64,000 bases of DNA, from positions 1-64,000 of the IMG/VR virus record IMGVR_UViG_3300027675_000004. One strand, given 5' to 3'. The stretch's first letter is position 1, and every line of letters starts with the position of its first letter. The position numbers were made by a program, and so were the translations under genes. Source of the stretch: a virus. The notes beneath the pieces are model-generated. The model was not told the DNA's origin and did not search any database. It was given only the letters and a program-made list of their open reading frames with translations. Of the stretch, positions 58,595 through 64,000 are shown in pieces.

Positions 58595-61500
58595 ATGGCA
58601 GAAGATATCCTTCTAACAGTTGGAATTTCATTAGAATCAATTAAAAAAGCTACGGCCCAAATTGAGCGTGAATTAAAAACATTTAAAGCACCTAGTGCCC
58701 TTGATCTTGCTCCAGGAGCGAAAAAACAATTAAGTGATACAGAAAAATTTGCAAAAGCTGTTAAATCTGAATTTTCTAAATTAGGTCAATCTATTGCAAA
58801 AGACAATCTATCGTCTTACTTTAAAATAGATCAGAACGCTACTAAAAATATTACCGATGGCGCAAAAAGGGCGTCTGACGCTTTTAAAGTTGTTTCAGAA
58901 GATACTTTAAATGCTGAGACACAATTACAGAAACTTGCGACAACAACATCTTTTTATAAATCTAAAAATGATTTAATGGGTATTAGTTTAGCTAATACTA
59001 AATCTGAATTAAGTGCATATCTCAAAGTTGAGGCACAAGGTATTACTTTAGACGCAACAGCTGCGGCACGAAAAACAGAATTATTATTAGCCTATAATCA
59101 ATTAAATCAAAAAGGTGGTGCAGATGTACAATTAAAAAAACTTGCAGAAACAACAACTTATTATAAATCTAAAAATGATTTAATGGGTGTTAGTTTAGCT
59201 AGTACTACTGCAGAACTAAGTTCTTATTTAAAAGTAGAGCAACAAGGTATTACTTTAGATGCTACTGCAGCAGCACGTAAACAAGAATTAACAGAACGTT
59301 ACCAGAAATTAAGCGCTGCTCAAAATAACTTTTTCCATGGGATAGATCTTGGTAGGTTAGCGCTTTGGGCTGTTGGATGGAAAGTATTATATGGTTCCAT
59401 AAATTTTATTCTTGAACAACTAGGTAACTTAGTACAAACAATTAAAAAAGTTAATGAAGTACTTTTAGTAACTCGTGTAGTTAATCAAGAGACCGCACAT
59501 TCTTTTGATACAACATATGCTACAATACGTAATACTATATACAAAACAGCTGAATTTTCTTCAATTTCTATTCAACAATTAACAAACGCATACAAAACAC
59601 TTATTTTTGAAGGACAAAAATCTGAATCTGCAGCAAAAACAATTCAATATGTGCGTTCATTAATGGTATTAACCGGCGAAAGAGAGGATACAGTAGCGCA
59701 AGCCTTAATTGAAACATACGAATTATTTGGTAATAAAGTTAAAAATGCTGCTACTGAAAGTGAAAGATTCGCTCGTATCACTGATTCCTTAGCTGCACTT
59801 TTCACAAAAGCACATATTAGCGTTGGTGAATATCAACAAGTTATGGGTTTCATCGCCCCTACAGCAGCTGAATCAGTAGATAGTTTAGATGATTTAGTGC
59901 AAATGTTAATTTTTGCCGATAAGCATATGCTTGGTGGTAGAAGAGCAGGAGCTGCTTTATTACAAACATTATCTGGATTAACAGAAAGTTCACAAAAGTT
60001 AGCTGAAGTCTTTGGGATTACCTTTAATTCTGATGAAGTTATTACTATTGGAGCAGTATTAGACCGTATCAAAGAAAGTGTTAAAGATTTAAGCGTTACT
60101 GCGCAAAAGGATATTTTAGGCAAACTTTTTAAAGGTGCTTCATTAACTATTGTATTAGATTATATCAGATCAAGTAAAGAAGCTCTTGCAGCAACAACGC
60201 AAAGTATTGAAGGTATGGCGCAAGATACTGAAAGAGCATTTAATAAAGCACATTGGTTAGGTATTGCAACAAAACAATTTTGGCAAGATATTACATGGAT
60301 TGTGCATGATTTAGGTGGGTGGATCAGTACACATATTTATCAGCCATTAGGGGAAGCTTTAAACATGGTTAAAAAAACCAAGAATGAAACTTCACCCCCT
60401 AAAAAGTATAGTAGGTTAGATTTTGCTACAGGTAAAGAAATACCTATTACAAAAGAACAATATTTAGCATTAACAGGACAAAAAAATATTTCAAATGAAA
60501 TTGATAATAGTACAAAAAATACGCAAAAGTTCAATGCAGCGTTAACTAATATTACTCCAGAATTGCGTAAACAATTATCAATAATAGAGCATAATGCCAG
60601 GCTTAAATTATTGGAAAGTCAAAATGTTACCGCTACTACTTTAGCTTCAGAAAAAGCAAGAAATGTTATTACTGAAGTAGCTGAATTGGTCGGAGAGCAA
60701 GGTAAAAAAGAACAATTAATTAATGATTTATATAATGCACGTGAAGAAAGTGCACAAACTATTGTAGGTATTGTTAAAGCTTATGGATTATCGCGACAAG
60801 ATGATAAGGATGCATTAGAAGTAGCAAATAAATTAATTGATATTCGTAATGATAAAATATTAGCATTACAGGAAGAAACTAAAAATTTAGCTAATATAAC
60901 TTTACAAGAAAATTCTCAATTATTACAAATGTATGAAGCCAGTGGTGCTTCCCTTCAAACAATTTTAGCAGAAAGACGAAAGATCGCATTAGAAAAAGTT
61001 GGTGCTTCTATCGTTGATGTACAACAACGTGAAACAGCTATTAACGCATTATATGCAGCACGTGAACAATCTACCACAGAAATATATAGAATTGCACGTG
61101 AAAATAATGTTTCTTCACAAGTAGCCAATGAATATATAAATGAATTAATAGAGACTCGTTTTGAAATTTATAAACAAATGATTTCAGAAGTAAAGGGGTT
61201 GGCTGATGAATTACAGCAAACGAGTGCTGATTATTTAAATGATATTTTCCATGGTGAACTAGATCCAACCGAATATTTAAGCAGTATAATGGATGCTTAT
61301 AAATCGACATTATCAGAGAATATAATGCAGATGTTTGAAGAAAAAACAGGTATTTTTTCAAATATGGCAACAGCTTTTATGTCTCCTTTACAAAAAGCAC
61401 ATTATACTGGAATAAAAGATGCTGTACCAATGATTATAAAGGCACATATTGAAGGTATCCAACAAGGCACACAAGAAGTTAACGCATTAACTTCTGGAAC

Positions 61501-62128
61501 AACAAATACTAGTACACAAAATACATCTGGTGGTATATTAGATACTGTTATGAATTTTTTTGGTGGTAATAAAACACAAGGGACACAAGCTAGTACTGGT
61601 AGTCAGTATGCATTAATAAAAGATGCAAAAGGTATAACTTCAGCAGTTCCTGTAAAGTCTAGTGGAGTTAATGCTACTAGTGCAACTGGAAGTTCTGGTA
61701 TGAGTTTTGGGCAAGTAGGGGGGGCAGCTCTAAGTATTGCATCATTTGCAAGTGAAATGGCTAACGCATATAAAGCAAAAGGTAGTGGTAATCCTTGGGG
61801 TACGGGTATGAGTTTAGGCACTAGTGGTGCTATTGCGGGATCAGCATTTGGCCCTATTGGTACTATTATTGGTGGTGTTGTTGGTGGCGTTTATGGTTTT
61901 ATACAAGGAGCACGTTCTAAAACTACAGAAGAAACAAAAACTCAAACAATAGAAATTGCATCAAAAATTAATATTACTAATAAAGAGTTACAAATAGTAA
62001 ATAGAAATCTTGAAGGTATATTACGTGGATTTGAAGGATATATTATGCCTAGATCTGCATATTTTAGCGAGAGACCTGGGGTTGAAGAACGTTTTAATTT
62101 AGATAAGAATAGAGGTTATTACGGATAA
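58595..62128 (+). CDS. tape measure protein (1177 aa)
   Basis: The longest tail gene, setting tail length. Mostly helical; a region around residues 450-560 reads like the phage-tail tape measure core (LQTLSGLTESSQKLAEVFGITFNSDEV). Two copies of a 69-residue repeat are adjacent near residues 112-250 (FYKSKNDLMGISLAN / YYKSKNDLMGVSLAS). Hydrophobic segments near 265-290 and 1100-1130 (AIAGSAFGPIGTIIGGVVGG) may insert in the host membrane at ejection. No SD; the start follows the hairpin at 58508-58582. Confidence 0.85.
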   Translation: MAEDILLTVGISLESIKKATAQIERELKTFKAPSALDLAPGAKKQLSDTEKFAKAVKSEFSKLGQSIAKDNLSSYFKIDQNATKNITDGAKRASDAFKVVSEDTLNAETQLQKLATTTSFYKSKNDLMGISLANTKSELSAYLKVEAQGITLDATAAARKTELLLAYNQLNQKGGADVQLKKLAETTTYYKSKNDLMGVSLASTTAELSSYLKVEQQGITLDATAAARKQELTERYQKLSAAQNNFFHGIDLGRLALWAVGWKVLYGSINFILEQLGNLVQTIKKVNEVLLVTRVVNQETAHSFDTTYATIRNTIYKTAEFSSISIQQLTNAYKTLIFEGQKSESAAKTIQYVRSLMVLTGEREDTVAQALIETYELFGNKVKNAATESERFARITDSLAALFTKAHISVGEYQQVMGFIAPTAAESVDSLDDLVQMLIFADKHMLGGRRAGAALLQTLSGLTESSQKLAEVFGITFNSDEVITIGAVLDRIKESVKDLSVTAQKDILGKLFKGASLTIVLDYIRSSKEALAATTQSIEGMAQDTERAFNKAHWLGIATKQFWQDITWIVHDLGGWISTHIYQPLGEALNMVKKTKNETSPPKKYSRLDFATGKEIPITKEQYLALTGQKNISNEIDNSTKNTQKFNAALTNITPELRKQLSIIEHNARLKLLESQNVTATTLASEKARNVITEVAELVGEQGKKEQLINDLYNAREESAQTIVGIVKAYGLSRQDDKDALEVANKLIDIRNDKILALQEETKNLANITLQENSQLLQMYEASGASLQTILAERRKIALEKVGASIVDVQQRETAINALYAAREQSTTEIYRIARENNVSSQVANEYINELIETRFEIYKQMISEVKGLADELQQTSADYLNDIFHGELDPTEYLSSIMDAYKSTLSENIMQMFEEKTGIFSNMATAFMSPLQKAHYTGIKDAVPMIIKAHIEGIQQGTQEVNALTSGTTNTSTQNTSGGILDTVMNFFGGNKTQGTQASTGSQYALIKDAKGITSAVPVKSSGVNATSATGSSGMSFGQVGGAALSIASFASEMANAYKAKGSGNPWGTGMSLGTSGAIAGSAFGPIGTIIGGVVGGVYGFIQGARSKTTEETKTQTIEIASKINITNKELQIVNRNLEGILRGFEGYIMPRSAYFSERPGVEERFNLDKNRGYYG

Positions 62129-62131
62129 TAA

Positions 62132-62173
62132 ATATAATCAAAATATGATTACATATAATCAAAATATGATTAT
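62132..62173 (+). repeat. two 21-bp direct repeats after the tape measure gene
   Basis: A 21-nt unit occupies 62132-62152 and again 62153-62173, differing at the last base. Each contains the self-complementary AATCA...TGATT. The repeats lie between the tape measure stop and the SD of the next gene. Possible protein-binding pair or paired hairpin. Confidence 0.65.
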
Positions 62174-62191
62174 TATGAAAAAGGAGATATG

Positions 62192-62464
62192 ATGTTTAAT
62201 TTAAAAAAAGATGAAAAAACAAAAGGATACCCAGTAAGTGATTTCTATTTAGCAGCATATTTAAAAAGTAAAAATATTAAATTAATTAATATTAGTCGTG
62301 ATGGTAAAAGGGTAACATTTATTTTTGATGATCAATCAGATTGTGTCCAATTAGCAAAGGATTTTTATAATGATGGAAGTGTTCAAGTAAATCCTTTTAT
62401 CCATGCAATCCAAGATTTGAAAAGTATTATTTATTGCACAACTAAAGAAGATTTAATTGTATAA
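62192..62464 (+). CDS. DUF5659-like small protein (90 aa)
   Basis: SD AAGGAG; ATG 62192 is preferred to 62189 on spacing. The pattern YPVSDFYLAAYLKSKNIKLINISRDGKRVTFIFDDQSD...DFYNDGSVQVNPFIHAIQDLKSIIY matches the DUF5659 layout (S-D-L-A-A-Y-L, a central 'r.tFvF.d', and a terminal 'lk..iy'). Family members occur next to phage tail genes and have no known function. Confidence 0.6.
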   Translation: MFNLKKDEKTKGYPVSDFYLAAYLKSKNIKLINISRDGKRVTFIFDDQSDCVQLAKDFYNDGSVQVNPFIHAIQDLKSIIYCTTKEDLIV

Positions 62465-62479
62465 AGGTTATAATATATT

Positions 62480-62501
62480 TAAATTTGGTATAGAGATGCC
62501 A
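62480..62501 (+). repeat. left arm of 22-bp perfect inverted repeat
   Basis: The 22 bases (from taaattt to gatgcca) are the exact reverse complement of 63062-63083. The arms bracket the gene at 62522 with its SD inside. Confidence 0.85.
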
Positions 62502-62521
62502 AGAATAGAAAGGGGAAATAC

Positions 62522-63055
62522 ATGACGCAAAAAGAAATAGTAAAAGAAGGGGTAAAGTTAGCAGAAAATGAAATGAAGGAAGAAGAGATAAAACGCATTA
62601 AAATTATAGTAAAAACAACATTGGAAATATTAAAGCAAAAAGAAGAACAAAGACAAAAATTAGATGAAGAAATTAGAATATTAAAACGCGATTTAGAGGA
62701 CATGAAAGATGGCCGTATAGATCGCATTAAAGAACGTCAGGATATCGATCCGAAAGCAAAAGAAGCATCTATTATTATTATTAAAGAAAAAATAATAGAA
62801 AAACAAGTTTCTGTTCCTTGGTATATCCCTTGGGAAATAGAAATTAAACCACAATATACACCATATGTTCCACCTTGGTGGTGTACAGCAGCTGATAATC
62901 TGCAAATAACTTATACAACAACAGCGACTAATGCTGTTTTAACAGCAGCGTCAACATTACCTGAAAATATACAATTAACTACTAATAATTCTATGGTACA
63001 TATGTATACAGGTGGAACATATAAACTTAATGATGGTAGTATAAAATATTTATAA
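62522..63055 (+). CDS. coiled-coil protein in an inverted-repeat bracket (177 aa)
   Basis: SD AAAGGGG. Residues 1-75 are a long charged coiled coil (EIVKEGVKLAENEMKEEEIKRI, KQKEEQRQKLDEEIRILKRDLEDM). The middle has VSVPWYIPWEIEIKPQYTPYVPPWW, a Trp/Pro-rich linker. The C-terminal 55 residues are Thr/Asn-rich strands. Possibly a tail-associated or fibre-assembly protein. The flanking repeat suggests it is a cargo gene. Confidence 0.55.
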   Translation: MTQKEIVKEGVKLAENEMKEEEIKRIKIIVKTTLEILKQKEEQRQKLDEEIRILKRDLEDMKDGRIDRIKERQDIDPKAKEASIIIIKEKIIEKQVSVPWYIPWEIEIKPQYTPYVPPWWCTAADNLQITYTTTATNAVLTAASTLPENIQLTTNNSMVHMYTGGTYKLNDGSIKYL

Positions 63056-63061
63056 TAATAA

Positions 63062-63083
63062 TGGCATCTCTATACCAAATTTA
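63062..63083 (+). repeat. right arm of 22-bp perfect inverted repeat
   Basis: The exact reverse complement of 62480-62501. It lies six bases after the gene it brackets and 19 bases before the next start codon. Confidence 0.85.
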
Positions 63084-63102
63084 TTTTAAATTATAAAAAA
63101 TC

Positions 63103-63549
63103 ATGAGTAGAATAAAATATTGGTCAATTGAACATTTTGATACTGGGACAAGTTTATGGGTAAGAGATACATCAATTCCTAGAGCTGGTTTAAATTCATT
63201 AACACGTACAAATCAAGCTAACATTAACTTTATGACATTAGCTGATGGATCATTATCTTTAATGTCGTCTGAGCATAAAGCGAATTGGCAAACTATTACT
63301 TTAACTTTCCCAAAACAAGTCATTACCGATACTGTACGTACTCAATTATCTGATTATATAGATAATAATCAGGGCGTAAGAATTACTGTCCCTATTAATA
63401 GTGGGGCAAATTTATATTCTGAAAAAAAGCTTGAAGGATACTTACTAAAATATAACGAACAATGGATACCTGGTGATACAACGCAAAAATATATTGTTGA
63501 AATAACAATGCAAGAATTTGATGTTGACGCAGATGGGTCATTGGTGTAA
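63103..63549 (+). CDS. distal tail or baseplate protein candidate (148 aa)
   Basis: Starts with no clear SD after the right arm of the inverted repeat. The sequence is beta-rich: KYWSIEHFDTGTSLWVRDT, LADGSLSLMSSEHKANWQTITLTFP and a C-terminal EGYLLKYNEQWIPGDTTQKYIVEITMQEF. The N-terminal pattern resembles the Dit-like galectin/beta-sandwich domain at the tail tip. It is placed between the tape measure block and a tail-spike-like gene. Assignment tentative. Confidence 0.45.
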   Translation: MSRIKYWSIEHFDTGTSLWVRDTSIPRAGLNSLTRTNQANINFMTLADGSLSLMSSEHKANWQTITLTFPKQVITDTVRTQLSDYIDNNQGVRITVPINSGANLYSEKKLEGYLLKYNEQWIPGDTTQKYIVEITMQEFDVDADGSLV

Positions 63550-63551
63550 AA

Positions 63552-64000
63552 ATGGCTATATATTATATTAAAAATGGTGGCAATGATATTTTAGATGGTC
63601 TTTCAGACGCTAATGCTTGGGCTACAATTGAAAAAGTTACTTCTGTTACATTTAGCCCTAGTGATAGCATTTTATTCAAACGGGGGGATACTTGGAGAGA
63701 AGCATTAACCCCTTCCAATGGATCTATTGCTGGTTATGTAACATATGGAGCTTATGGTACAGGAAATAAACCTTTAATTTTAGGCTCTTGGCAAGCTAAT
63801 GCTTCATCTGACTGGGGAGATTTTAGTAATAATATTTGGCAAACATCTGGTGTAAATGCAACTATTATTGGTAGCGAATTATTAAATAATACATCATTTG
63901 AAGTTGATACTACTGGATGGTCGTTATACCGTAATACAACTAATGGTGCAGATACTACTGGAAGTGGAAGAACTACTACAGTAGGTGAATTTGATAGTGG
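63552..64000 (+). CDS. beta-helix tail protein, N-terminal part (partial)
   Basis: ATG 63552 two bases after the previous stop; the frame is open to the window end (149 codons). The start, AIYYIKNGGNDILDGLSDANAWATIEKV followed by PSDSILFKRGDTWREAL, is the opening of the right-handed parallel beta-helix family also present in the Ser-rich protein (RFVDHTNGNNANNGQ and GSILYIRGGTYTE). Such proteins form tail spikes or fibres that bind or cut glycans. The catalytic residues, if any, lie outside the window. Confidence 0.65.
   Translation, partial: MAIYYIKNGGNDILDGLSDANAWATIEKVTSVTFSPSDSILFKRGDTWREALTPSNGSIAGYVTYGAYGTGNKPLILGSWQANASSDWGDFSNNIWQTSGVNATIIGSELLNNTSFEVDTTGWSLYRNTTNGADTTGSGRTTTVGEFDS

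Overview
The window is a stretch of a large tailed-phage (or prophage) genome of HK97/siphovirus type. Every convincing gene is on the + strand. The DNA is strongly AT-rich. Most genes have bacterial Shine-Dalgarno (SD) sites, and two textbook TTGACA-17-TATACT promoters are present, so the host is a bacterium with a normal housekeeping sigma factor. I cannot name the host. No clean tRNA, rRNA or CRISPR was found.

Layout. (1) 1-9000: an accessory region of small overlapping genes, mostly of unknown function. They include short zinc-ribbon proteins, one- or two-helix membrane peptides, a diverged paralogue family (1477, 2552, 2798), an OGG2-like 8-oxoguanine DNA glycosylase (7102), and a structured RNA-like element (5338-5449). 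(2) 9000-14320: a promoter, an XRE-type regulator, an HD-domain phosphohydrolase, a candidate small terminase gene, and a large terminase interrupted by a LAGLIDADG intein. A promoter/DUF2292-like gene/terminator unit follows. (3) 14325-23004: the head module. It holds the portal, two small virion or membrane proteins, an AAA+ ATPase with a zinc ribbon, a prohead protease fused to a scaffold-like region, a DUF2190-like cement protein, the major capsid protein and a small head gene. (4) 23045-48308: about 25 kb of glycan-biosynthesis genes in one tightly overlapping operon. It encodes nine glycosyltransferase genes (two of them double-domain), eight class-I methyltransferases, three NAD-dependent epimerase/reductases, a GDP-mannose 4,6-dehydratase, a short UDP-glucose-dehydrogenase-like protein, an ATP-grasp enzyme, a HAD phosphatase, a radical SAM enzyme, a Trm112-like zinc ribbon and an HNH homing endonuclease. 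(5) 48322-54195: one 1957-residue fibre-like protein made of globular domains (including IPT/TIG and beta-helix) joined by long Ser-rich linkers. (6) 54209-64000: head-tail connectors, tail tube, tail-assembly chaperone with a -1 frameshift, tape measure, a DUF5659-like protein, a candidate distal tail protein and the start of a beta-helix tail protein.

How it may work together. The virion genes form an ordinary head-to-tail late operon. It is split between the major capsid cluster and the connector genes by the glycan locus plus the Ser-rich fibre gene. The simplest reading is a phage-encoded system that makes nucleotide sugars, builds and methylates a glycan, and attaches it to a virion protein, for which the Ser-rich linkers are the obvious candidate. 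An alternative is that the locus remodels the host surface polysaccharide. Selfish elements (intein, HNH endonuclease) and genes bracketed by perfect inverted repeats (39750-40240; 62480-63083) show active gene traffic.
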